From the NCBI RefSeq assembly GCF_003202205.1, contig NZ_PDOG01000005.1, positions 76,824 through 140,823 on the forward strand: DNA of 64,000 bases. The letters run 5' to 3'. The stretch comes from Halomonas sp. LBP4 (GTDB lineage: Bacteria > Pseudomonadota > Gammaproteobacteria > Pseudomonadales > Halomonadaceae). Each line of letters opens with the position of its first letter. Position 1 is the first letter of the stretch. The notes under the pieces were generated by a model. The model had not been told where the DNA came from and made no database searches. It saw only the letters and a list, made by a program, of their open reading frames with translations. This document shows positions 50,014-57,945 of the stretch, piece after piece. Position numbers and translations under genes: made by a program.

Positions 50014-50523
50014 ATGACTGCAAGTACACCTGTCGCCTTTATTAGGCGCCAGATGGAGGCGCGTGGCTACCCGATGGCCAGTATCTTCAGCTCCATAGCT
50101 TACGAGCCGGAGGAGGTTGCGGGACTGGCCCTGGAAGGCAAGTTCTACCATGTCGATCTCATCCCGCTGCTGGAGATCTGCTACCCCAGCCAGGGAGGTG
50201 ATGAAACGCCCCAGGTGAGGATCAGGAACCGGTTCCGGCAAGCCCGGGTCCGTAAGGCCCTGGACCTCATTGATCTGGCGTATCGGGGACTGTGTCTTGA
50301 CGTCTGGGTCGACCCTTCGAAGGGGCCGCTCCTGACCGACCAGACCACAGTGAACGATGACTTCGACTTCGTCTTGTGGACCGAGGAGACCGAGGAGGGC
50401 AGGGAACTGCTTACCCCCTCGTTAGCCGAGGCTCGCAGCCAGTTCGTCAAGGATCTGCGTCGACGTGTCGTTGCCGACTGCGCCGAGGTGTTCAAGGAGC
50501 TGATGGCAGTGAGAAAAGCCTGA
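50014..50523 (+). CDS. Array-family protein 3
   Basis: 169 aa. Family features: FIRRQMEARGYP at the N terminus, a strand, VRIRNRFRQARVRKALDLI, strand LCLDVWVD, and a C-terminal helix (SQFVKDLRRRVVADCAEVFKEL truncated here). Relationship to proteins 1 and 2 is by order of motifs rather than by identity. SD GAGGAG. Confidence 0.6.
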   Translation: MTASTPVAFIRRQMEARGYPMASIFSSIAYEPEEVAGLALEGKFYHVDLIPLLEICYPSQGGDETPQVRIRNRFRQARVRKALDLIDLAYRGLCLDVWVDPSKGPLLTDQTTVNDDFDFVLWTEETEEGRELLTPSLAEARSQFVKDLRRRVVADCAEVFKELMAVRKA

Positions 50524-50584
50524 GGGCGCTGGACTATCGTCCATCTCACCTGTTCCTTTCCACCCGCCGCGTTATACTGACCCA

Positions 50585-50719
50585 AGCTCACCCCTCGGGG
50601 TGGGCTTTCCCCAGCGGGTTGTCGCCCAAGGCGCCAGCTCGATGCGGAAAGCCGAGTTCCTCTCCCTCTGGGAGTGAAGCAGTGGAAGCGCTGGCCACTG
50701 TCAAAACAATCAGCATTTT
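50585..50719 (+). ncRNA. Leader-RNA element, copy 14 (long form)
   Basis: TATACT at 50573-50578 is a good -10 but no clear box lies 33 bp upstream. Opening hairpin AGCTCACCCctcGGGGTGGGCT, P0 GGCTTTCC (50603-50610)/GGAAAGCC (50646-50653), P1 CTCCC-tct-GGGAG (50662-50674), P2 CAGTGG (50680-50685)/CCACTG (50695-50700), tail AAAACAATCAGCATTTT. The 230 nt to the next gene hold no ORF that I would call. Confidence 0.68.
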
Positions 50720-50952
50720 CCTCACCGTGACCCCAGGCCTGGCCTGTAAGGTCATTCCCAAGCGACCCCGTCGCTCCGGCGCCTTGGGTGCCGTTCCTCT
50801 GTCGGTGACTCTCTGAGCTCTCCACGGCCATCCGGCCGCGGCGTCCTTGGCGTGCTCCCCAACCACGTCCCGCGTTCGCGGTGTCGTTCTCTATGGTACT
50901 GGCTCCTCTTGTGGGGTGACCGGCCCCATGCTGCTATCCAGGAGGTAGTTCC

Positions 50953-51522
50953 ATGTTCGATATCAGCACCGATGACAGCCTCTTCATCCGTCAGCGCCTT
51001 CGGGAGCTCGGATACCCGGATGGGCTGGCATTTGGCGCAGAGCCATATTCCTTCCAAGAGCCCGACGGCCCGCCGTTGGTCACGCTACAGGGGAACCTGC
51101 AGCGTGAGCGGCTGCTGGCGCTGGTCCAACTACCAGTGACGGTAGGAGGGCCGCCTTCGGCCTACCGTGAGCTCGCGGCGAAACGCTGCCAACGGGACAT
51201 GGCACTGGCATGCGATGCCTATGAGCTGTTTCATGAGCGCGATGTTCGGGTGCATATCGAAGCCGATATGTCGTCCCCTCCCCGGAACCCCGAGGAGATC
51301 GCCTTTCGTGAAACGGATCTCGCACTGATCGCTGACCTGGCGAAGAGTGTCGAGATGGGTATCAGGAGTGACCTGGTCTCTGAAGAGCGCCTGTCATTGA
51401 CCTCGCTGCAAAGGCTTGACCGAGTCTGGCAGCAGTCCCTCGAAGCTCTAGCCGAGCAGATGCGCCACGATGCGCGGATGCTGACGGAAGAGCTGTGGTC
51501 ACGTCTCGACGTGGCTGCCTGA
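50953..51522 (+). CDS. Array-family protein 4
   Basis: 189 aa. FIRQRLRELGYPDGL, strand TLQGNLQRERLLALV, SAYRELAAKRCQRDMAL, strand RVHIEAD, and a long C-terminal helix WQQSLEALAEQMRHDARMLT. Starts behind leader-RNA copy 14 with CAGGAGG. Confidence 0.6.
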   Translation: MFDISTDDSLFIRQRLRELGYPDGLAFGAEPYSFQEPDGPPLVTLQGNLQRERLLALVQLPVTVGGPPSAYRELAAKRCQRDMALACDAYELFHERDVRVHIEADMSSPPRNPEEIAFRETDLALIADLAKSVEMGIRSDLVSEERLSLTSLQRLDRVWQQSLEALAEQMRHDARMLTEELWSRLDVAA

Positions 51523-51611
51523 AGCCACCTGCCCTGGGCAGGTGCCAACCCCGATGGGGCGACCCGCCCCCTTGGGGCGGTAGTGCCCCTTTGATCGAAA
51601 GGAGCATCACC

Positions 51612-51908
51612 ATGGCGAATCCAGCCCGGAATCATGACGGAAAGCGCCCCTCGAGCACCCGGTATGTGGTGCTGCATGAACACACCTTGGGGTACATGTC
51701 CGGCTCGATGGTGGGTGTGCTGCGCTCGTCAGTCTTGCGCGGCGCCCCCTACACGCTCGAGCCGGGTGTTGTCCCGCTTCCTCGTGATCCCGCTGATATG
51801 CGAGACGCTACTCTCAAGGACTTCGAGGACTTCCGTGTCACCGTGCCACCGGACTTCGGCTATGCCGAGGCCGGATGCGCGTTACACGAGAACCAGCCAG
51901 GGACCTGA
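51612..51908 (+). CDS. Unknown small protein
   Basis: 98 aa, RYVVLHEHTLGYMSGSMVGVLR; not a clear array-family member. Start after AAAGGAG. Confidence 0.55.
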   Translation: MANPARNHDGKRPSSTRYVVLHEHTLGYMSGSMVGVLRSSVLRGAPYTLEPGVVPLPRDPADMRDATLKDFEDFRVTVPPDFGYAEAGCALHENQPGT

Positions 51909-52012
51909 GATACCTGCATGTCTTGCCCGAGCCCCCATTGGGGGCTCTTACCCCCATGGGGCGACTCGCCCCCTGGGGCGGTCGTGTCCCTTCTGCTGAA
52001 AGGAGCACCACC

Positions 52013-52627
52013 ATGATCCAAGAGACCGTAGCGGTCGAAAAACCGCCATTGCAGGCGCACCTCGAGCTCTGCCTGAGTCAGCTGCATCATTTCCCGACGC
52101 ATCTGGTGAGGGCGTTTCCCGTGTTCGACGAGGAGGGTCGGTTCGACCCCGGCGCGGGCTCCGAGACCTTCCTTGGTCTGGAGCTTGCCGGCGATCTGGA
52201 TCTGACCTCGATTGAGCAAAAGCTGCAGCAACTCCTACATCCCAACAACCAGCCCGCGGAGCTTTCCGGCTTTCAGTCGGTCCTGCTGGCTCGTCGGCGC
52301 CGGATGCTGGACAAGCTGCACATCATCGTCAACGGAATCGACGACGATGACGGCGAGCTGAAGGTGCCAATCGTGCCTTTCGTCGAGCCACCCTACGGGC
52401 CCGACTCGTGCTGCCTGGTGGTGCCATACAAACTACCGGAATGGACGGCCCACTGGCTGTCCTGGTGCGATGACCCGGGTGAGCTGACGCCAGAGGCGAT
52501 GCTTGAGGCCATCCGCTTCTGCATCAACCTGATGAACGATGAGCTTTCCGGCGTCCTGGCGGATCTGGAGGCCCATGCCAGAGCCTTCCTCGATAATCCG
52601 GCCACGCCGGCGTCTATCGCGGCCTGA
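52013..52627 (+). CDS. Array-family protein 5 (divergent)
   Basis: 204 aa. Family-like order: helix ending LHHFP, strand LGLELAGDLDLTSIEQKL, SGFQSVLLARRRRMLDKL, strand HIIVNGID, C-terminal helix AIRFCINLMNDELSGVLADL. SD AAAGGAG. Confidence 0.55.
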   Translation: MIQETVAVEKPPLQAHLELCLSQLHHFPTHLVRAFPVFDEEGRFDPGAGSETFLGLELAGDLDLTSIEQKLQQLLHPNNQPAELSGFQSVLLARRRRMLDKLHIIVNGIDDDDGELKVPIVPFVEPPYGPDSCCLVVPYKLPEWTAHWLSWCDDPGELTPEAMLEAIRFCINLMNDELSGVLADLEAHARAFLDNPATPASIAA

Positions 52628-52699
52628 CGCTCTTACCCACCCCGACCGGGGCTCTCTCCCCGGTTGGGGCGAGGGTCCCTCCTATCCCTGGAGGACACC

Positions 52700-53602
52700 A
52701 TGACCGAGAGCCAACGACACGACGAGTGGGGCGCCCTGCAGCGCTACGCTGAGCAGGTGCTCACTCGGCGCGGATTGCCTCGCATCAAGCTCGAACTGAC
52801 CTGTGATGGTGACGGCCTGCCATGTGGCATTCGTCCTGTCGGAGGGCAGCTGACGATTCCAACCCTTCGTCACCAGCTGGATCGGCTGACCGAAGAGAAG
52901 GTCCATGACATGGGCATCAGCCCCTTCCGCCGTATCCATGCGCGACGGATGCGCAAGGAGGTCAGTGCCATGCTCCACCGTGTAGAAGCGGCGGAGCCGT
53001 CGATGGCCATGGAGATCAAGACGCCCTCGCTGCCGCAGGAGCGCCCCACGCTGTCCCGTCGATTCACCCTGTCTGGGGTGCTGCCCATCGTGGAAGCTGC
53101 CGGTGGGGCTTCGATGCCGACAGAGCAGGAGCGGCTTCTGATCCAGTTCCTGGATGAGGTTCATGAACGGCTGGCGCTGGACGTCGAGGAGATCACCGGT
53201 GTGTGCCGCAGGGTCGTGCCGGCGAAAGCTGACTCAGGCGTCTGGCGAACCGTGCGAATCTATCGGACACCACGCTACACGGTGGAGATCCGATGCTACA
53301 CGTCGCACCTCGACTTCCTCGCTGAAGAAAGGCTGAAATCCTGGTCTCTTGAGCAGCTGGTCGATGACATCGACGCCATTGCGGAAGGGCGAAAGCAGCA
53401 ACGCTGTCTGCAGTGCGTTATCACACGGCGTGACACCGGTGAGGGCTTGGAAGACGCCATGATCTTCGCCTGTGTCGACGCACCTGGTGGCCGCTCACGT
53501 GAGCGTCGGGTGGTTGCCAAGGCTATCCGGCAACTCCGTAGTGAACATGGTGGCAGGGACGGCCTTCGTCCTCAGCCAGCCATTAGCGCGAGCGCGGCCT
53601 GA
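52700..53602 (+). CDS. Array-family protein 6
   Basis: 300 aa. RYAEQVLTRRGLPRIKLEL, strand VGGQLTIPTLRHQLDRL, SPFRRIHARRMRKEVSAML, strand MAMEIKTP. The C-terminal half (about 165-300) is extra and contains CVITRRDTGEGLEDAMIFACVD. SD GGAGG. Confidence 0.58.
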   Translation: MTESQRHDEWGALQRYAEQVLTRRGLPRIKLELTCDGDGLPCGIRPVGGQLTIPTLRHQLDRLTEEKVHDMGISPFRRIHARRMRKEVSAMLHRVEAAEPSMAMEIKTPSLPQERPTLSRRFTLSGVLPIVEAAGGASMPTEQERLLIQFLDEVHERLALDVEEITGVCRRVVPAKADSGVWRTVRIYRTPRYTVEIRCYTSHLDFLAEERLKSWSLEQLVDDIDAIAEGRKQQRCLQCVITRRDTGEGLEDAMIFACVDAPGGRSRERRVVAKAIRQLRSEHGGRDGLRPQPAISASAA

Positions 53603-53684
53603 GGCCGCCTCGTGGTCTCTATCCTTCCGGGGGTGCTACCCCGTAAGGGGAGGCCTCCTGGAATTCATCCCTCAGGAGGTCTCC

Positions 53685-54236
53685 ATGGCCAACGCCTTCG
53701 ACATTCCGGCGGTAACGCGAGAGCTGGTGGTCGCCGCGGGGCTCCCCGCTGACATCGGCTATGTGAAGTCCGCTGTTGAGAGCCAGCCGGCCGGTCGGTT
53801 GTATCCCGAAGAAGCAAGAATCCGCTTCCATGGGGTGCTGCCCTGGGCGGCTGTCTGCTCGCTTGCGACATTGCTCTATCAGGGTAGAGCTTATACCGGT
53901 ATCTACCCTGCCAGGGCCCGGCGACAGAACCGGTTGCTGCTCGGGCTAGCCAATGGGTTCGCCGCCAGAGAAAGCAGCATTTCGATCACGCTCACCGAGG
54001 ATGGTGATCTCCGATCGTCGGTCAGCCCCAAAGGACTGGGTGTTGTGCTCGAGCAAGCGCCTATCCAGGGCCCAATGCCCCCGGGACCAGGGATCACACC
54101 CCATGAGGCGACTAGCTTCCTGGCGGCCCTGGAATACGACATCCGTCGCTATCTGGGGCACCTGTCTGTCGCCATCCTGGCGCAGCTTGAACAGCAGTAT
54201 GCGGCCTGGCGGTTGGAATCAGCCGACAAGGCATGA
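53685..54236 (+). CDS. Array-family protein 7
   Basis: 183 aa. VTRELVVAAGLPADIGYV, strand IRFHGVLPWAAVCSLATLL, YPARARRQNRLLLGL, strand SSISITLTEDGD, C-terminal helix ALEYDIRRYLGHLSVAILAQ. SD CAGGAGG. Confidence 0.58.
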   Translation: MANAFDIPAVTRELVVAAGLPADIGYVKSAVESQPAGRLYPEEARIRFHGVLPWAAVCSLATLLYQGRAYTGIYPARARRQNRLLLGLANGFAARESSISITLTEDGDLRSSVSPKGLGVVLEQAPIQGPMPPGPGITPHEATSFLAALEYDIRRYLGHLSVAILAQLEQQYAAWRLESADKA

Positions 54237-54338
54237 GGAAGGGTAGATGCCAGCGGACTTCTGCTGGCGCGTACCCTCACTGACCAGGCGCCGAATCCCT
54301 TCTTGGGATGCTGGCGCTTACAACCCAAGGAGGTTGCC

Positions 54339-54956
54339 ATGACACACGATGACGCCGTCAGGCGCATGAAGAACCGGCTTCGCCTGTGGGGCTTCCCCGC
54401 GGATGCGAAGACAACACGACTGCACTACTTCCTGAAGCTCGATGACCCTGATCAGGAGCCCTTCGTGAGTATGCAGTTCCAGTGCCACTCAGCGGCGGTT
54501 CTCCGACCTCTCATGGCTCGGATTTACCGGCCACGTCGTGAGACGTCCGCCTTCCGTCGTCTGTACGTAGCTCAGCAGGAACGGGGCATGATGAGCCTGC
54601 TCGGGATCTTCGACCAGGACCATGCCGCAGCATGGGAGCTGGGCATCTTCGTCAGCCATGCACCGGGTATCTTCACCGGGAAGTGGAAGACGGAGACTGC
54701 TCAACCCCTGATGGAGCTGGTGCCGACCCAGACGGCCGGCACCATCGAGGTGCTCGTCAACCAGGCCTACCGGTCGATTGGCGTCAGCTACCCTGAACGC
54801 GCCCGCACACTTGGGGTCGTCTGGGGGCGCTTCCTGCGTGATCTCGAAACCGAACTCGAGGACACCGCGGGGGCTCTGGTGAGAGAGCTGGTTGAGAGCC
54901 TGGAGCGCTCTGGAGAAACGGCCGTCACCGACGTGCCGATGACCGCCGCCGCTTAG
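54339..54956 (+). CDS. Array-family protein 8
   Basis: 205 aa. VRRMKNRLRLWGFPADAK, strand SMQFQCHSAAVLRPLMARI, SAFRRLYVAQQERGMMSLL, strand LGIFVSHAPG, C-terminal helix VWGRFLRDLETELEDTAGAL. SD AAGGAGG. Last of the array. Confidence 0.58.
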   Translation: MTHDDAVRRMKNRLRLWGFPADAKTTRLHYFLKLDDPDQEPFVSMQFQCHSAAVLRPLMARIYRPRRETSAFRRLYVAQQERGMMSLLGIFDQDHAAAWELGIFVSHAPGIFTGKWKTETAQPLMELVPTQTAGTIEVLVNQAYRSIGVSYPERARTLGVVWGRFLRDLETELEDTAGALVRELVESLERSGETAVTDVPMTAAA

Positions 54957-54973
54957 GTAGGCGAGTAGGGAAG

Positions 54974-54995
54974 GGGGCTCTTTGAGCCCCTATTT
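54974..54995 (+). terminator. Intrinsic terminator at the end of the array
   Basis: GGGGCTC (54974-54980)/GAGCCCC (54984-54990), loop TTT, then TATTT. Confidence 0.7.
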
Positions 54996-55016
54996 CCCCA
55001 CCCGAGGCCTCTTTAC

Positions 55017-55109
55017 CATGGCTCGTGATCGTGCCATGCTAATAGGGCTTCTCTGCCTCTGGCAGTGAAACGAAGGTAGCGCTGGCCTTCCCAAACAATC
55101 AGCATTTTT
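55017..55109 (+). ncRNA. Leader-RNA element, copy 15
   Basis: A short P0-like CATGGC (55017-55022)/GCCATG (55033-55038), P1 CTGCC-tct-GGCAG (55053-55065), P2 GAAGG (55072-55076)/CCTTC (55086-55090) with loop TAGCGCTGG, tail CAAACAATCAGCATTTTT. P1 shows another compensatory change (CTGCC/GGCAG against CTCCC/GGGAG). Confidence 0.68.
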
Positions 55110-55174
55110 CCTACCACCCTACCGCGGGCACATGCCCAGTAGGGAGTGTGCTCTTCTTCATTGGAGGCACACTG

Positions 55175-55336
55175 ATGAACTCCCATACCCCCTATCGTCT
55201 TCGTTACCAGGCTGGTCTTGTTGCCCCCGGCGAGTATCTTTTCGTCCGGTGGTTGAATGAGCTTCAGCGCGTAGCGATTGTGCGATCTGTGGAGCGGCGT
55301 ACCGAGCATGTGCTCAATGCTGCTCATCTTGCTTGA
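55175..55336 (+). CDS. Unknown small protein
   Basis: 53 aa, basic; YRLRYQAGLVAPGEYLFVRW. Start at the ATG after GGAGG. Behind leader-RNA copy 15. The 200 nt that follow hold hairpins (including CCCTGAATCCC and GGCTTCAGGG) and no gene. Confidence 0.5.
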   Translation: MNSHTPYRLRYQAGLVAPGEYLFVRWLNELQRVAIVRSVERRTEHVLNAAHLA

Positions 55337-55540
55337 TCTCTGACCTGCTGCCCTGACGCCACCCCTACGCTCCTGCGTAGGCGGCATATTGGGCACACAT
55401 TCTGACCCCACCCCCGCCGGGAGGCACTCTCCCGACAGGGGGAGTCCTCCTTGGTTCCGGTGTCGGGGTTTCCCTGAATCCCGCACCGTGCCGGGCTTCA
55501 GGGAAGCCTCGATCCCGGCTTCTTCGCCAAGGAGACTGTC

Positions 55541-56938
55541 ATGAACGACAACACCTACTTCAAGACCGACGACGTGCGCGAAGCAGCCACTGGTCGCTGG
55601 CCCCTGATTCTTGGGGCGCTGGCGCCTCAGCTGGAAACTGCTATGCGCAAGCTCGGCCGCCATGTGACCTGTCCGGTCCATGGAGGCAAAGACGGCTTCC
55701 GTCTCTTCAAGAAAGACTTCGCCGAGCACGGCGGGGGCATCTGCAACACCTGCGGTCCCAAGAAAGATGGATTCGAGCTGCTGATGTGGCTCAACCACTG
55801 GGACTTCCGGATGGCCGTCGAGGAGGTGGGCAAGATTCTTGGAGTCGAACCCCGCCATCGCCGGCCGACTGGGAATGCCTCTGGCCCGTCTCGCAGCAAG
55901 TCCTTCAAGCAGCAGCATGCTGATCGCTCGAGCAGTCCGGCACCGGCAATCGCCAGGCCTACCTCGAGTGCTCCATCGGCAGCTGGCGCTGTACAGGCGA
56001 CCTCAGTTCCTCGCATGGCCTCGGCCGAGAGCAGAGAGCCTGAGGTATCCACCGCCCCGGCCTCTAAGGTGGTCTCCCTCGAGGAGCGCTCACCCGAATG
56101 GCTCAGGGAGCTTCAGGAACGGACGTCGAAGCAGTCCCAGGTCGACAATGCCAAGATTCAGGAGCGTATCGAGCGCGTCTGGTACGAGGCAGTTCCCATT
56201 ACCAGCCCGAGTGCACTGCCGGCCATGAAGTACCTAGCCAGCAGGAAGATCGTACTCCGCAACCTGGGCGTCCTACTTGAGGGCGACTGTGTGCGGTTCC
56301 ACCCCGGCCTTCCGTACTTCGAGGAAGTCGAGGAAACGATCACGCAAGAAGGCAATGAAACCACCATCACGAAATGGAAGAAGAGGGGCGACTACCCCGC
56401 GATCATCTGCGCGATTCGTAACGTGGATGGCGAGATCGTCACGCTTCACCGCACCTACCTCTCCCAGTCTGGCGGCAAAGCCAGAGTAGAGAGCGCTCGA
56501 AAGATGATGAGCGTCCCGGACAACAAGTCCGTCGTAGGTGGGGCCATTCGGATGGGCACACCGGTGGATGGCGTACTCGGTGTTGCTGAAGGCCTCGAAA
56601 CCGCTCTCAGCGGGTTTCGTGCCACAGGCATACCGACCTGGTGTTTGGTCAATACAACCCTTCTCGAAGGGTTCGAGCCGCCCCAGGGCGTCCATACGGT
56701 CATCATCTGGGCCGACAAGGACAAGAGCCACGCAGGTGAGCGCTCAGCCAATGTGCTGAAGACTCGCCTCGAGGCTCAAGGCCTTAGAGTCGTGGTCCTG
56801 ATTCCGCAGCAGCCCATTCCTGCTCGTGCCAAGGGTGTCGACTGGAATGATGTGATGCGGACCCAGGGTTTGCTCGGGTTCCCGAACCCCAGGCTCCTGC
56901 GTCAGCAGGTCAACCCACAAGCGCTGGTGAACAGCTGA
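55541..56938 (+). CDS. Toprim primase-like protein with N-terminal zinc motif
   Basis: 465 aa. Zinc-binding primase-type N terminus (C44-P-V-H47 ... C68-N-T-C71), a Ser/Pro/Ala linker (about 108-175), then a catalytic part with Toprim motifs VAEGLETALSG (about 347-357) and IIWADKDKSHAGE (about 388-400). Resembles plasmid and phage primases that make RNA primers on incoming or replicating DNA. SD AAGGAG. Confidence 0.8.
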   Translation: MNDNTYFKTDDVREAATGRWPLILGALAPQLETAMRKLGRHVTCPVHGGKDGFRLFKKDFAEHGGGICNTCGPKKDGFELLMWLNHWDFRMAVEEVGKILGVEPRHRRPTGNASGPSRSKSFKQQHADRSSSPAPAIARPTSSAPSAAGAVQATSVPRMASAESREPEVSTAPASKVVSLEERSPEWLRELQERTSKQSQVDNAKIQERIERVWYEAVPITSPSALPAMKYLASRKIVLRNLGVLLEGDCVRFHPGLPYFEEVEETITQEGNETTITKWKKRGDYPAIICAIRNVDGEIVTLHRTYLSQSGGKARVESARKMMSVPDNKSVVGGAIRMGTPVDGVLGVAEGLETALSGFRATGIPTWCLVNTTLLEGFEPPQGVHTVIIWADKDKSHAGERSANVLKTRLEAQGLRVVVLIPQQPIPARAKGVDWNDVMRTQGLLGFPNPRLLRQQVNPQALVNS

Positions 56939-57013
56939 TGCTGTCGCTGGTGACTGACTCGCCTCCTTTCTCTGCCGATAGGCAGGGGAGGGAGGTCCAC
57001 TAAGGAGATTGAT

Positions 57014-57322
57014 ATGAATACCCATGATTTTCCCCGAGGATTCGGGTCCTATCGCGAGGTACATACTCAACCAGGTGCATGCCTCGATGATCCCTTCTGC
57101 CCGCCTACCGGCTGGAATGGAGGGCGCCAGGAGTACGTAGCGCTCATGCAAGAGCGCTGGAATGATATGGATTGGGGGCAATGTCTGCGTTTAAACGTGG
57201 CCATTGCCATGAACAATGCCGTGACTGCAGATGGGCCGTTCGCCGATGTGGCGGCCGACCTGCTCAGCCAACTTCTTACCCAACGGGGTGGGATAGCTGA
57301 TATCAAGGTCATCAAGCACTGA
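57014..57322 (+). CDS. Unknown small protein
   Basis: 102 aa; GGRQEYVALMQERWNDMDWGQ and NNAVTADGPFADVAADLLSQ. Not recognised. SD AAGGAG. From here to 59.3 kb the DNA is visibly more AT-rich. Confidence 0.6.
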   Translation: MNTHDFPRGFGSYREVHTQPGACLDDPFCPPTGWNGGRQEYVALMQERWNDMDWGQCLRLNVAIAMNNAVTADGPFADVAADLLSQLLTQRGGIADIKVIKH

Positions 57323-57440
57323 AATGATCCGCACGATTGCGGTTAATCCACCAGCAACGTTGGAATTCCCATGGTGCTGAGTTATTCGGGTATGAAGTTG
57401 AGTACCCATACAGCTGCGATAGGTTCGCAGTTCAACCCTC

Positions 57441-57476
57441 GGAGGGGCCTGACCCCTCACGGGGGAAGGCTTCTCC
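57441..57476 (+). promoter_or_regulatory. Nested-hairpin leader of the second membrane pair
   Basis: GGAGGGGCCT (57441-57450)/AGGCTTCTCC (57467-57476), 10 bp with two G-U, around CCCC/GGGG. Rightmost member of this leader family. Confidence 0.55.
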
Positions 57477-57500
57477 TTATTTATGAAAAAGGAGACGCCT

Positions 57501-57764
57501 ATGTTGCTCAAAATGAAACGCAAATTACTTCGCTGGTTAAAAGCTCGCCCTCCAAAAGTCGGCGCAGGGACTATCAAGGTGGTTGCAGGGGACCTTCGCA
57601 AGATTGGTCTTGGTGCAATGTCCGCAGGGCTTGTCGCAGTCTTCAATCCGACCGGAAGCTTCACCATAGCTGGTGCCGCCTTCCTGTTCGGGGTGGGGTT
57701 CGCCATCTGGGCAGTAGCCATTGCGCTGCATGCCCTGGCAGAAAGAGTTAAACTCAAGGAGTAA
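57501..57764 (+). CDS. Two-TM membrane protein, first gene of a second small membrane pair
   Basis: 87 aa; basic N terminus (KMKRKLLRWLKARPPKVG) and two hydrophobic segments (LGAMSAGLVAVF; IAGAAFLFGVGFAIWAVAIAL). Start after AAAGGAG. Layout parallels the pair at 37898/38125 without obvious sequence identity. Confidence 0.65.
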   Translation: MLLKMKRKLLRWLKARPPKVGAGTIKVVAGDLRKIGLGAMSAGLVAVFNPTGSFTIAGAAFLFGVGFAIWAVAIALHALAERVKLKE

Positions 57765-57768
57765 TACC

Positions 57769-57894
57769 ATGAGTTCCGCATTCTATCTTACGGTAGGAGC
57801 ATGCGCTTTACTGATTCTCTCGGTAGGAGGCTACTTCATCATTCAGGCTTTACGGCTGTTGGTGAGAGACGACTGTCATGACGAAGAACAGTGA
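57769..57894 (+). CDS. Single-TM 41-residue protein, second gene of the pair
   Basis: 41 aa, one membrane helix (FYLTVGACALLILSVGGYFI) and an acidic end (DDCHDEEQ). Starts 4 nt after the upstream stop with AAGGAG. Followed by an intrinsic terminator. Confidence 0.6.
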   Translation: MSSAFYLTVGACALLILSVGGYFIIQALRLLVRDDCHDEEQ

Positions 57895-57910
57895 CTCAGT
57901 GGTTGTAACA

Positions 57911-57941
57911 AAACGCCAGGGATAACCCCTGGCGTTTTTTT
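57911..57941. terminator. Bidirectional intrinsic terminator
   Basis: ACGCCAGGG/CCCTGGCGT stem with TTTTTTT after it on the plus strand and an A/T-rich flank usable on the minus strand. Lies between the membrane pair and the convergent MvaT-like gene. Confidence 0.85.
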
Positions 57942-57945
57942 ATCT

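Noticed and set aside
50525-50539. Activator box upstream of TATACT at 50573
   Set aside because: At the expected distance only about half the positions match, no better than chance; the same holds for the -10 at 30946.
12393-55109. CRISPR array or integron attC sites as explanation of the repeats
   Set aside because: Spacing is kilobases and irregular, repeats differ in stems, no cas or intI gene is visible, and the attC core GTTRRRY/RYYYAAC is absent.
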